This document shows positions 52,110 through 60,135 of a stretch of DNA of 60,135 bases, piece by piece. Every line of letters starts with the position of its first letter. Within the stretch, counting starts at the first letter, position 1. This stretch comes from Thermodesulfobacteriota bacterium. GTDB lineage: Bacteria > Desulfobacterota > Thermodesulfobacteria > Thermodesulfobacteriales > Thermodesulfobacteriaceae. The notes under the pieces are model-generated. The model was not told the DNA's origin. It saw only the letters and a program-made list of their open reading frames with translations, and made no database searches. The position numbers were made by a program, and so were the translations under genes. The stretch lies in assembly GCA_030578315.1 (NCBI GenBank), contig JAUQQL010000003.1, positions 1-60,135 on the forward strand. Direction: 5' to 3'.

Positions 52110-53944
52110 TTTTCCTCCAACTTAGGATATAGTAAGGCTTCTAATTCACTTCCTTCTAGAACTTCTTTTTCTAAAAGAAGTTCTACCATTTTTTCCAAAA
52201 CAGTTCTTTTTTCTTCTAAAATTTTCTTAGCCTTTTCATAAGAAGTTTTAAGTATTTTAGCAATTTCTTGATCTATTAATTTAGCGGTTTCTTCAGAAAT
52301 TAGTTCTCTTTCTTTAAAGGGAACATCCAAAAATAGGTGTTCTCTTTTTCTAAAAGTTTGAGGACCAAGAATTTCACTCATTCCGTAGTCCATAACCATG
52401 GCGCGGGCTATTTCAGTTGCTTTTTCCAAATCATTTTGAGCTCCTGTGGAAATTTCTTTAAATACTAACTCTTCTGCTACCCTTCCTCCAAAAAGTACTG
52501 CAATTTTAGCCAAAAGTTCTTGTCTAGTTAACAAGTATTTCTCTTCAGTAGGAAGTTGAAGAGTATAACCTAAGGCAGCAACTCCTCTAGGTATGATAGA
52601 AACCCGATGAACTTTTTCGTTAGGAGTTAATACAGAAGCCACTATAGCATGTCCTGCTTCGTGGTAAGCAATGCATTTTTTTTCTTCTGGAGAAAGATAA
52701 CGATTCTTTTTAGCCAGTCCTGCTATTACTCTATCTATTGCTTCTTCAAAATCTTCCATTTCTACTGCGGTCTTACCTTTACGAGCTGCAAGAAGGGTGG
52801 CCTCATTTACGATATTAGCTAAATCAGCTCCTACCATTCCTGGAGTTCTGGCAGCAATAACCTTTAAATCTACATCAGGAGCTAGTTTTATATTTCTACA
52901 GTGAATTTTCAAAATTTCTTCTCTTCCCTTCAAATTGGGTCTATCAACCACAATAACCCTATCAAATCTACCAGGTCTAAGTAAAGCCGGATCTAAAATT
53001 TCTGGACGATTTGTAGCTGCAATAATAATTACTCCTTTTTTAGGGTCAAAACCGTCCATTTCTGTGAGAAGTTGAGTTAAAGTATGTTCTCTTTCTTCAG
53101 TTCCACCTAAAGGAGAGAGTCCTCTCACTCTTCCTACTGCATCTATTTCGTCTATGAAAATAATGCAAGGTGCCATTTTTTCTGCTTGAGCAAAAAGGTC
53201 TCTTACCCTTGCTGCTCCAACCCCCACAAACATTTCTACAAAAGAAGACCCAGATATAGAAATAAAAGGAACTCCTGACTCTCCTGCTACAGCTCTTGCA
53301 AGTAAAGTCTTTCCAGTTCCAGGAGGTCCAATAAGCAAAACTCCTTTGGGTATTTTAGCTCCTAAACGGGTAAATTTTTGAGGATTTTTCAAAAACTCAA
53401 TAATTTCTTTCAGCTCCTCTACAGCTTCGTCAACACCTGCCACATCTTTAAAAGTAACTTGAATTTCGTTTTCTACATAAATTTTAGCTTTACTTTTACC
53501 AAACCCCATAATTCCACTTTCTGGAGAAGCAAATTTTTTAAAAAGAAAAATCCAAAAACCTATAAAAAGAAGTAAAGGAACAACCCAGGAAAGGAAAGTT
53601 AGCCACAAATTATTATCAGGCTTCACTTCAAACTTAATTCCTTTTTCTTCTAAAAGAGAAATTAACTCAGGGTCTTCAGCTTTGTAAACTTTAAAATAAG
53701 AACTTGCCCTCACTTTTTGATTTCTAAGTTGAGACAACCTTTCAGAAGCGTTTTCTTTAAATTGTCCGTTAATTTCATTTTTTCTTAAAACTAAATTATC
53801 AACTAGTCCCTCTTTTAAAAGAACTTTAAATTCGCTATAAGTAAGCTTTTCGTAATAAAAATGTTCTCTCTCTAAAAGGAAAAAAAACATTATAAAAAAG
53901 AAAAAAGAAATTAAAGCCGCTAAAATCTTATAGTTTTTTTTCAT
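52106..53944 (-). CDS. ftsH: ATP-dependent zinc metalloprotease FtsH
   Basis: 612 residues. Two N-terminal membrane helices flank a periplasmic region (about 30-115). The AAA module has Walker A GPPGTGKT (206-213), Walker [15 protein letters not shown] region [20 protein letters not shown], and the peptidase HEAGH motif at about residue 430. FtsH degrades misassembled membrane proteins and selected regulators such as LpxC-type enzymes. It abuts pfk (one-base overlap) and overlaps the FG-GAP protein gene. Confidence 0.97.
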   Translation of the reverse strand: MKKNYKILAALISFFFFIMFFFLLEREHFYYEKLTYSEFKVLLKEGLVDNLVLRKNEINGQFKENASERLSQLRNQKVRASSYFKVYKAEDPELISLLEEKGIKFEVKPDNNLWLTFLSWVVPLLLFIGFWIFLFKKFASPESGIMGFGKSKAKIYVENEIQVTFKDVAGVDEAVEELKEIIEFLKNPQKFTRLGAKIPKGVLLIGPPGTGKTLLARAVAGESGVPFISISGSSFVEMFVGVGAARVRDLFAQAEKMAPCIIFIDEIDAVGRVRGLSPLGGTEEREHTLTQLLTEMDGFDPKKGVIIIAATNRPEILDPALLRPGRFDRVIVVDRPNLKGREEILKIHCRNIKLAPDVDLKVIAARTPGMVGADLANIVNEATLLAARKGKTAVEMEDFEEAIDRVIAGLAKKNRYLSPEEKKCIAYHEAGHAIVASVLTPNEKVHRVSIIPRGVAALGYTLQLPTEEKYLLTRQELLAKIAVLFGGRVAEELVFKEISTGAQNDLEKATEIARAMVMDYGMSEILGPQTFRKREHLFLDVPFKERELISEETAKLIDQEIAKILKTSYEKAKKILEEKRTVLEKMVELLLEKEVLEGSELEALLYPKLEEK

Positions 53945-55293
53945 TACTGACTATTTTTCAAATAGCTCTGACCTGTAGATTCTAATACAGATAACCAAAA
54001 TCGGCTATTTAAGATCACTTGTTTTCTTCTTTTAATAGCCTCTTTAATAGGTATGTGAACAAACTGATCATGTAGATAACTTATCATCAAGCCAGTTTTA
54101 CCAGCCATTCCTGCATGCACTGCATATTGTCCAAGAAAACCACAGTAAATTCGGTCTTCCACATTTGCAGGAACACTTCTTATAATATAACTTGGGTCAA
54201 TATATCTTATTACTACTTCTATACCTTTTTCTTTAAAATATTTTTCTATAGCTTCTTTAAGAAATTTTCCTATATCTCCCAATTTCACATTACCAGAAGC
54301 GTCGTATTCTGGAGGCTCTTTAGTTACATATTTTTGTCCTGCTCCTTCAGCTACTACTACCACTGCGTGTTTTCTTGAAAGCAATCGTTTTTCCAGTTCT
54401 GCCAAAAAACCCTTTTCTCCTTCTAAATCAAAATCAAGCTCTGGTATTAAACAAAAGTTGACCTCTTTAGTAGCTAAGGTTGCAGCAGCAGCAATAAATC
54501 CGGAATGTCTTCCCATAAGCTTAACCAAACCTATTCCGTTAGGCACTGCAATGGCCTCAGTATGAGCACACCTTATAGCTTCGCAAGCTAATTCCACAGC
54601 CGTATCAAAACCAAAAGTTTTAGAAACTAACCAAATATCATTGTCAATGGTTTTAGGAACAGCAACTACTGCAATTTTTAATCCTCTTTTTTGAATCTCT
54701 TCTTTTATTTTATTAGCAGCTCTAAAAGTACCATCTCCTCCTATCATAAAAAGAATTTGAATATTCATCCTCTCTAAGGTATCTACAATTTCTTCAATAG
54801 GCTGGTGTCCTCTTGAAGTTCCTAAAAAAGTTCCTCCCATAGTGTGAATGTCTTTCACTACCTCAGGTGTAAGTTCAATTATTTTATGTCCGTACTTAGG
54901 AATAAACCCCTGAAGTCCGTAACGAAAACCTATAATTTTATCCACTCCATAAGAATAGTAAAGAGTCATTACAATAGAACGAATCACATCGTTAATCCCT
55001 GGACACAAACCTCCACAAGTTACAATCCCTACTTTAACCTTAGAAGGGTCAAAATAAATATAAGGTCTTGGACCTGCAAGCTCAACCGAAGGAGGAAGTT
55101 TAGTTTTACTAAAAGTTTCTTTTAAGTAAGTGTAATTAACTCTTAAAGTAATTTTATGTTCGTCAGTTACAAAACTCATCTGAGGTAGCTTCATAGGATT
55201 AGGAATTTTACAAGGGCCTAGGTTTTCAATTTGAGTATCTATATCTTCTGTAATTTCTTCTGTAAATTCTAAAATACTAAAATACTCTTTCAT
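53944..55293 (-). CDS. 6-phosphofructokinase (plant/trypanosome-type, probably ATP-dependent)
   Basis: 449 residues, longer than PfkA because of a 75-residue N-terminal extension. Active-site motifs VGIVTCGGLCPGINDVIRSI, GGDGTFRAANKI, VAVPKTIDNDI and VKLMGRHSGFIAA are present. Gly in GGDGT suggests ATP rather than PPi as donor, while Lys in PKTIDND is shared with plant ATP-PFKs. PPi-type PFKs usually have Asp at the Gly position. It catalyses fructose-6-phosphate phosphorylation. Overlaps hisD (4 bases) and ftsH. Confidence 0.88.
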   Translation of the reverse strand: MKEYFSILEFTEEITEDIDTQIENLGPCKIPNPMKLPQMSFVTDEHKITLRVNYTYLKETFSKTKLPPSVELAGPRPYIYFDPSKVKVGIVTCGGLCPGINDVIRSIVMTLYYSYGVDKIIGFRYGLQGFIPKYGHKIIELTPEVVKDIHTMGGTFLGTSRGHQPIEEIVDTLERMNIQILFMIGGDGTFRAANKIKEEIQKRGLKIAVVAVPKTIDNDIWLVSKTFGFDTAVELACEAIRCAHTEAIAVPNGIGLVKLMGRHSGFIAAAATLATKEVNFCLIPELDFDLEGEKGFLAELEKRLLSRKHAVVVVAEGAGQKYVTKEPPEYDASGNVKLGDIGKFLKEAIEKYFKEKGIEVVIRYIDPSYIIRSVPANVEDRIYCGFLGQYAVHAGMAGKTGLMISYLHDQFVHIPIKEAIKRRKQVILNSRFWLSVLESTGQSYLKNSQ

Positions 55294-56621
55294 TTTTCAA
55301 AGCCCCCCTCAATTCCTCTTTCTAATCTTATTTTAACAGCCTGAGCATGAAAAGGAAGGTTTTCTGCTTCAGCTAAACTTATTACTGCTTGAGCTTCTTT
55401 TTTTAAAGCTGTAAAGGAATACTGCATAAAATTAATCTTTTTTAAAAACTTTTCTGTTGTAAGGGCTGAAGCAAATCGCGAAAGCCCCATAGTAGGTAAT
55501 ATATGATTAGGACCTGCTATATAATCTCCTATAGCTTCGGGGGTATAAGCTCCCAAAAAAATTACTCCAGCATTTTTTACTAAATATAACCATTCCCAGG
55601 GATTTTCAACCATGATTTCAAGATGTTCTGGAGCAATAAGATTTGAAATTTCAAAAGCTACTTTCAAGTCTTTTACCAGAATTATCCCTCCTCTTTTAGC
55701 AAGAGCCTTTTTTGCTATTTCACTACGAGTTCCTTCCTTTAGAGCTAGAGAAAGTTTTTCTTTCACTTCTTTAGCCAGTTTGGTTGAATTAGTAATAAGA
55801 ACAGACAAACTATAAGGGTCGTGCTCTGCCTGAGCTAAAAGGTCCCAAACAATAAAATCAGGAGGAGCACTTTCATCTGCAATAATCAAAACTTCACTAG
55901 GTCCTGCTAAAATGTCTATTCCCACAAAAGAGGAAACCAGTTTTTTAGCTAAAGTTACGTAGATGTTGCCTGGGCCACAAATCATGTCCACCTTTGGTAG
56001 GTTCTCAGTTCCATAAGCTAAGCCAAAAATAGACCACGGTCCCCCAACTCTATATATTTCCCTAACTCCTGCTTCTCTAGCAGCTACTAAAAGTGCTGGG
56101 TGTAAAGTTTTATCTTTTCTCGGAGGAGAAACCATAACTATCTTTTTTACTCCTGCTAAATTAGCTGGAACCGCACTCATAACTACAGTAGAAATAAGAG
56201 GAGTCTCCCCACCCTTGCCTCCTGGTATATAAAGTCCTACACTTTCAACAGGTCTAATAATTTGTCCCAAAATTATGCCCTTTTCCTCCTGTTCAAACCA
56301 AGAATAACTTATTCCTTTAAGATGAAATTTTTTAACTTTTTCTACAGCAAGTCTTATCGCTGAAAGAAGAGTTTGAGAAATCTCACTATACGCCTTTTCT
56401 ATCTCCTCTTCTTTTATTTTAAGTTCTTCCGAATTAATCAAAACTTCATCAAACTTCAAAGTATACTCTATAAGAGCCCTGTCACCCTCTTTTTTGACTT
56501 TTTCTCCTATTCTTTTAACTTCTTTTTCTATCTTTACTGGAACACTTTCCACTCTATTTTCTAATTTTTTAATAAAATTTTTTGCTTCTTTAGAATTATA
56601 CTTGAAAACTCTTATTGCCAT
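55290..56621 (-). CDS. hisD: Histidinol dehydrogenase
   Basis: 443 residues. Motifs RPVESVGLYIPGGKGGETPL, GGPWSIFGLAYGTENLPKVD, ICGPGNIYVTLAKKLV, IDILAGPSEVLIIADESAPP, LLAQAEHDPYSLSVLIT (zinc/catalytic His region) and APEHLEIMVEN plus AGPNHILPT are HisD-specific. It performs the two-step oxidation of histidinol to histidine. Together with hisF (27300-28079) it indicates a dispersed histidine pathway. It lies 33 bases downstream of purL and overlaps pfk. Confidence 0.97.
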   Translation of the reverse strand: MAIRVFKYNSKEAKNFIKKLENRVESVPVKIEKEVKRIGEKVKKEGDRALIEYTLKFDEVLINSEELKIKEEEIEKAYSEISQTLLSAIRLAVEKVKKFHLKGISYSWFEQEEKGIILGQIIRPVESVGLYIPGGKGGETPLISTVVMSAVPANLAGVKKIVMVSPPRKDKTLHPALLVAAREAGVREIYRVGGPWSIFGLAYGTENLPKVDMICGPGNIYVTLAKKLVSSFVGIDILAGPSEVLIIADESAPPDFIVWDLLAQAEHDPYSLSVLITNSTKLAKEVKEKLSLALKEGTRSEIAKKALAKRGGIILVKDLKVAFEISNLIAPEHLEIMVENPWEWLYLVKNAGVIFLGAYTPEAIGDYIAGPNHILPTMGLSRFASALTTEKFLKKINFMQYSFTALKKEAQAVISLAEAENLPFHAQAVKIRLERGIEGGFEK

Positions 56622-56654
56622 CTTATAAAAACTCCTTTTTACTTTTTTAGATTT

Positions 56655-59600
56655 TTACCAATCTGAAAAAGGTTCTTGCCAAGCTTTTTTTAACTCTTTA
56701 AGTTCGGCTCTTAAAATAATTTTCCCAGAAAGGTCTTTTATTATTAAAAATGGTTCTACTGTAGTTTCCCCAATGAGACTTACTGGAAGACCCTGCATCA
56801 GAGTTTCAAAATCTTTTCTTTTTTCTTTTGATACTGTAACTAAAATTCTACCAGCGCTTTCAGAAAAAAGAATAAAATCTTCTCTTTTTTCCCCTTCGTA
56901 AAGAACAGCACTTAAATCTACAACCATTCCATATCCTCCTGAAAAAGCTTTCTCAGCTAAGCTTACACCTAAACCCCCGTCAGACAAATCGTGTGCTGAT
57001 TCAACCAAACCATTATATATGGCCTCTTTTAATTTTAAATAAATTTTTTTGTTCAGATATGGGTCTGGTTTAGGAACTAATCCTCCCTTAATGTTTAGAA
57101 GATTAAAGTATTCAGAGCCGGCTAACTCTTCCCTTGTTATACCTAACAGATAAACCAAATCTCCAGGTCTTTTAACTTCCAAAGTTAAAGCCAAACTAAC
57201 ATCAGGTATCTTAGCCACTACAGAAAAAAGTAAAGTAGGAGGAATAGAAATTTTCAAACTTCCGTCAGACAGTATAGTGCCTACACCATATGGATTTTCT
57301 TTATCAGAAAAAATTCCTACTTGCATAAGATAATCGTTTTTCATAGAATCTTTTCCAGAAATACAGGGAACTCCGTAAACTTTGGTATATTCGTAAAGAG
57401 CTTTGTTAGCTCTAACTAATTGAGCTAGTTTGTATTTTCCATCTGGATTTTTTTCACTTTCTATAGGGTCGCACCAACAAAAGTTATCAAGTCCTGCCAT
57501 GTATTCCAAGTCTCCTCCTACACAAACTGCATTTCTTATAGCTTCATCTATAGCATTAGCTACCATAAAATAAGTATCGTAGTCTGAAAACTTAGGACAA
57601 ATTCCATGAGCTATAACAATTCCTGCTTGAGTTTCTAGATGGTAACGAATAACAGCTGCATCACTGGGTCCGTCATTCTCTACCCCTACTAAAGGTTTTA
57701 TTACGCTTCCTCCTTGAACCTCATGGTCATACTGGCGAACTACATACTCCTTAGAACATACATTGTAAGATTTCAAAATTTTTAAAAGTGTTTCTTTATA
57801 GTCCGAAGGAGGTAAAATATCTACTTTTTCCGGATAAGAAGGCTTTTTCCAAACAGCTTTTAATTTAAGCTGAGGAACTCCTTCATGTAAAAATTTAAGA
57901 GGTAAAAGTCCAACAGTCTTGCCGTTATAAAGTATGTGAAAGTAACCTGAGTCAGTAAACTTACCTAAAACCGTAGCTAAAACTCCCATTTTTTGAGCAA
58001 GTTCTAAAAATCTTGCCAACTTTTCTGGAGGCACTGCTAAAGTCATTCTTTCTTGACTTTCAGAAAGTAGAATTTCCCAAGGAAGAAGACCTGGATATTT
58101 AAGAGGTGCTTTAGCTAAATCTATTTCCGCTCCTCCACTCTCTTTAGCCATTTCTCCTACAGATGAAGAAAGCCCACCTGCTCCGTTATCAGTAATAGAA
58201 CTATACAAATCTTCATCTCTTGCTTTAAGTAAAAAGTCAACCATCTTTTTTTGAGTAATAGGGTCTCCTATCTGAACAGCAGTTGCTGGAGAACCTTCAT
58301 GCATCTCTTCTGAAGAAAAAGTCGCTCCATGAATCCCATCTTTCCCAATTTTTCCTCCAATCATCACTATCCAATCTCCAGGTTTAGCTCTCTTTTCCCA
58401 AGAAGGCTTACCGTTTATGAATAAGGGTAAAATACCTCCTGTTCCACAGTAAACTAAAGGTTTACCTAAAAACCTAGGGTCAAAAACAATAGAACCGTTC
58501 ACCGTAGGAATTCCACTACGATTACCTCCATGTTCTACTCCCTCTCTTACACCTTCAAAAATTCTCTTTGGATGAAGAATACGGGGAGGTAAAGGTTTAT
58601 CCCAGTTAGGAGGAGCAAAACAGAAAACATCAGTATTGAAAATAAGTTTAGCTCCCTTCCCAGTTCCTAAAGGGTCTCTATTTACTCCCACAATCCCTGT
58701 AAGAGCTCCTCCATAAGGGTCCAGAGCTGAAGGACTGTTGTGAGTTTCTACTTTAAAAGCTAAAGCCCACTTATCGTCAAGTTTTATAACCCCTGCATTA
58801 TCCACAAACACAGACAAACAAAAATCTTTTTCACCCTTTTCTTTTCTTATCTCTTCAGTAGCTCGTTTTATGTAAGTCTTAAATAAACTATCTATAACAA
58901 TTTTTTCTCCAGTTTCCAAATCTTCGTACTCAATAAGAGCATTAAAAATTTTGTGCTTACAATGTTCGGACCAAGTTTGAGCCAAACTTTCAAGCTCCAA
59001 ATCAGTTATCTTAGAATCCAACCCATAAGTTTTTCTCACTTCAATAAACTCCGGATTTAAGAAAAAGTCTCTTATAGTTTGCATTTCCTTTAAATTCAAA
59101 GCCAAAAGTCTATCTTTAGACAATTTAATAAGCTCCGAGTCAGAAAACTTACTTAAATCAAAAGTTTCCACTAGAGGGGAAAAATATTCCGTAACCCTAG
59201 GAACACTATATGAAATTCCTTTTTTAGAAAAATCTTCGTAAGAAAGTATAAAAAATCTCTCTATTAATTCGTTAGCTAAAAGCTCTTGAGCAATCTTTTC
59301 AACCTCCCAAAAGTTAAGAGAACCTCTTAATAAAAATTGACGAGAAAAATAAACCCCTTCTTTAAAAGAATCCAAAGGCCTTTCAAGAATGTAACTTAAA
59401 GATTCCTCAGCTACCTTTCCTTCATTATCCGTTACCCCTGGACGATAACCAATTTCTAAAAGCCAGTCAAAAACTTCGCCTCTTTTTAAAGCTAAGGATT
59501 CATCTATAGCGTAATCTTGAATAATAGGATCACAAAGGGCTAATTCAGCAAACCTTTTAATTACTTCTAAAGAGAAGTCCCCTTCTACCAAGTAAACCTT

Positions 59601-59720
59601 TATAAAGGTAACTTTTTCTACCGGAAAATTAAAAGCTTGTTTTATTTTTTTACAAACTCTTTCACCTATAGCATCTTTTAAATAAGGTTTAAGTCCTATT
59701 TCAATTCTTCTAACCCTCAT
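56655..59720 (-). CDS. purL: Phosphoribosylformylglycinamidine synthase PurL with N-terminal PurS-like domains
   Basis: 1021 residues, much longer than small-type PurL (about 740). Residues 1-200 contain two PurS-like modules: VRRIEIGLKPYLKDAIGERV... and LLEIGYRPGVTDNEGKVAEE..., each followed by an FIL/YLVEGD-type strand. The ATP-grasp-like FGAM catalytic region follows: LAQTWSEHCKHKIFNALIEY, FKVETHNSPSALDPYGG, GVNRDPLGTGKGAKL and HDLSDGGLGVSLAEKAFSGG. It lacks the glutaminase, so it needs separate PurQ. The ATG at 59720 is chosen over TTG at 59762 because the -35 lies inside the longer reading and AAGG precedes the ATG. Confidence 0.92.
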   Translation of the reverse strand: MRVRRIEIGLKPYLKDAIGERVCKKIKQAFNFPVEKVTFIKVYLVEGDFSLEVIKRFAELALCDPIIQDYAIDESLALKRGEVFDWLLEIGYRPGVTDNEGKVAEESLSYILERPLDSFKEGVYFSRQFLLRGSLNFWEVEKIAQELLANELIERFFILSYEDFSKKGISYSVPRVTEYFSPLVETFDLSKFSDSELIKLSKDRLLALNLKEMQTIRDFFLNPEFIEVRKTYGLDSKITDLELESLAQTWSEHCKHKIFNALIEYEDLETGEKIVIDSLFKTYIKRATEEIRKEKGEKDFCLSVFVDNAGVIKLDDKWALAFKVETHNSPSALDPYGGALTGIVGVNRDPLGTGKGAKLIFNTDVFCFAPPNWDKPLPPRILHPKRIFEGVREGVEHGGNRSGIPTVNGSIVFDPRFLGKPLVYCGTGGILPLFINGKPSWEKRAKPGDWIVMIGGKIGKDGIHGATFSSEEMHEGSPATAVQIGDPITQKKMVDFLLKARDEDLYSSITDNGAGGLSSSVGEMAKESGGAEIDLAKAPLKYPGLLPWEILLSESQERMTLAVPPEKLARFLELAQKMGVLATVLGKFTDSGYFHILYNGKTVGLLPLKFLHEGVPQLKLKAVWKKPSYPEKVDILPPSDYKETLLKILKSYNVCSKEYVVRQYDHEVQGGSVIKPLVGVENDGPSDAAVIRYHLETQAGIVIAHGICPKFSDYDTYFMVANAIDEAIRNAVCVGGDLEYMAGLDNFCWCDPIESEKNPDGKYKLAQLVRANKALYEYTKVYGVPCISGKDSMKNDYLMQVGIFSDKENPYGVGTILSDGSLKISIPPTLLFSVVAKIPDVSLALTLEVKRPGDLVYLLGITREELAGSEYFNLLNIKGGLVPKPDPYLNKKIYLKLKEAIYNGLVESAHDLSDGGLGVSLAEKAFSGGYGMVVDLSAVLYEGEKREDFILFSESAGRILVTVSKEKRKDFETLMQGLPVSLIGETTVEPFLIIKDLSGKIILRAELKELKKAWQEPFSDW

Positions 59721-59730
59721 AACCTTATTG

Positions 59731-59759
59731 AATATAATCTTTAATAAAAATTTTTTCAA
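59731..59759 (-). promoter_or_regulatory. Promoter for purL
   Basis: Minus strand: TTGAAA (59754-59759), 17 bases, TATATT (59731-59736). Only ten bases separate the -10 from the ATG at 59720, so the leader is very short or absent. Confidence 0.55.
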
Positions 59760-59905
59760 CAAGTTTTGAATATATTAAAACCTTTAAAAGAAAGATCAAA
59801 AGAGCCCTGGCTTTAAACTAGAAACAAGTAAATAAATCAAGCAGGTGACAGAATAAAAATATTATGAAAAAAAAGGTAAACTAACTAGATTTAAATTTCC
59901 AGTTA

Positions 59906-60133
59906 TCAATTACTTTCAATAATGTAATATTTTTTATTACGAATTAGTAAAGAAAAATTTTTATATCCTTTTAATAGTTCTTCATTTAGATCGTTTTCAT
60001 AAACTAGAATGTAAGCATTTTTAGGTAAAGATTCACAATTTTTGATGTATCCTATTTCATCAATAAGTTTATATCTATATTTTAAATAATATACGAAATG
60101 ATGAGGAATATTTTTACATAAATAAAATAGCGC
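59906..60133 (-). CDS. C-terminal end of an unrecognised gene (5' end outside window)
   Basis: On the minus strand an open frame enters from the right edge and runs 75 codons to a TGA at 59906-59908. The text begins ALFYLCKNIPHHFVYYLKY, has LIDEIGYIKNCESLPKNA and AYILVYENDL, and ends KYYIIESN. It is hydrophilic with no membrane segment, which fits the soluble C-terminal domain of a GT39-like membrane glycosyltransferase, but that is only a resemblance. The preceding 143 bases hold the purL promoter region. Confidence 0.45.
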   Translation of the reverse strand, partial: ALFYLCKNIPHHFVYYLKYRYKLIDEIGYIKNCESLPKNAYILVYENDLNEELLKGYKNFSLLIRNKKYYIIESN

Positions 60134-60135
60134 CT

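Noticed and set aside
59721-59762. Longer purL start at TTG 59762
   Set aside because: It would place the -35 and -10 of a good promoter inside the coding region, and it has no ribosome binding site.
1-60135. CRISPR arrays, insertion sequences, prophage or attachment sites
   Set aside because: No regularly spaced repeats, transposase or integrase motifs, or duplicated tRNA ends were seen. The tRNA-Leu has no fragment copy nearby.

Overview
The window is a compact, gene-dense stretch of a low-GC Gram-negative chromosome (roughly one third G+C by eye). The gene set points to an anaerobic, probably thermophilic sulfate reducer of the Thermodesulfobacterium type. This is inferred from content, not from a marker gene. 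Supporting genes are a siroheme decarboxylase of the alternative heme pathway, an octaheme nitrite reductase, a HcyBio/DUF39 homocysteine synthase, a CooC-like metallocentre ATPase and the MEP isoprenoid pathway. The outer membrane is shown by LPS heptose genes, Lnt, a TonB-dependent receptor, curli and an RND pump. TTG and GTG starts are common, and most genes sit in tight, overlapping minus-strand operons.

Layout. 1-8.6 kb: the 3' end of a nitrilase-RfaE2 fusion, flgM, then an operon reading TonB receptor > CooC-like ATPase > tetrapyrrole methylase with a signal peptide > amino-acid permease, and a VKOR-thioredoxin/core-MetE region. 8.7-13.5 kb: MidA-like methyltransferase, corC-lnt, hldD and tRNA-Leu(GAG). 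13.5-20.4 kb: a long housekeeping operon (CBS protein, HcyBio, secG, dxr, rseP, tsaB, oppB/oppC permeases). 20.4-26.1 kb: a complete curli locus (csgG, csgF, csgE, a CsgC/H-like gene, two curlins, a CsgD-like regulator), facing a divergent membrane protein fused to a LuxR DNA-binding domain. 26-34 kb: an OYE-type oxidoreductase, hisF, and an argG-tal-PAP2-GT39-radA-TVP38 operon. 34-39.6 kb: a two-gene multidrug efflux operon in which the inner-membrane RND pump and the outer-membrane lipoprotein channel are one 1511-residue ORF. 39.8-47.6 kb: alcohol dehydrogenase, ispF, mfd, a PilZ-like protein and a UvrD-family helicase. 47.6-50.5 kb: octaheme nitrite reductase, queF and ahbB. 50.5-60.1 kb: an FG-GAP protein, ftsH, pfk, hisD, purL, and the 3' end of an unrecognised gene.

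How the parts connect. Curli export and assembly genes are co-directional with the curlins and bounded by two LuxR-type regulators around a divergent promoter with GTCACC half-sites. HcyBio plus a core-MetE-like protein suggest a non-canonical methionine route. AhbB could supply heme to the octaheme cytochrome. Dxr and IspF are both MEP-pathway enzymes. RfaE2 and HldD are both ADP-heptose enzymes.

The most unusual items are the RND-outer-membrane-factor fusion with an internal lipobox, the TonB receptor/CooC/exported methylase operon, the cysteine-rich curlin with its membrane-bound LuxR partner, and the nitrilase-RfaE2 fusion. All assignments come from reading motifs and context. No database search was run.
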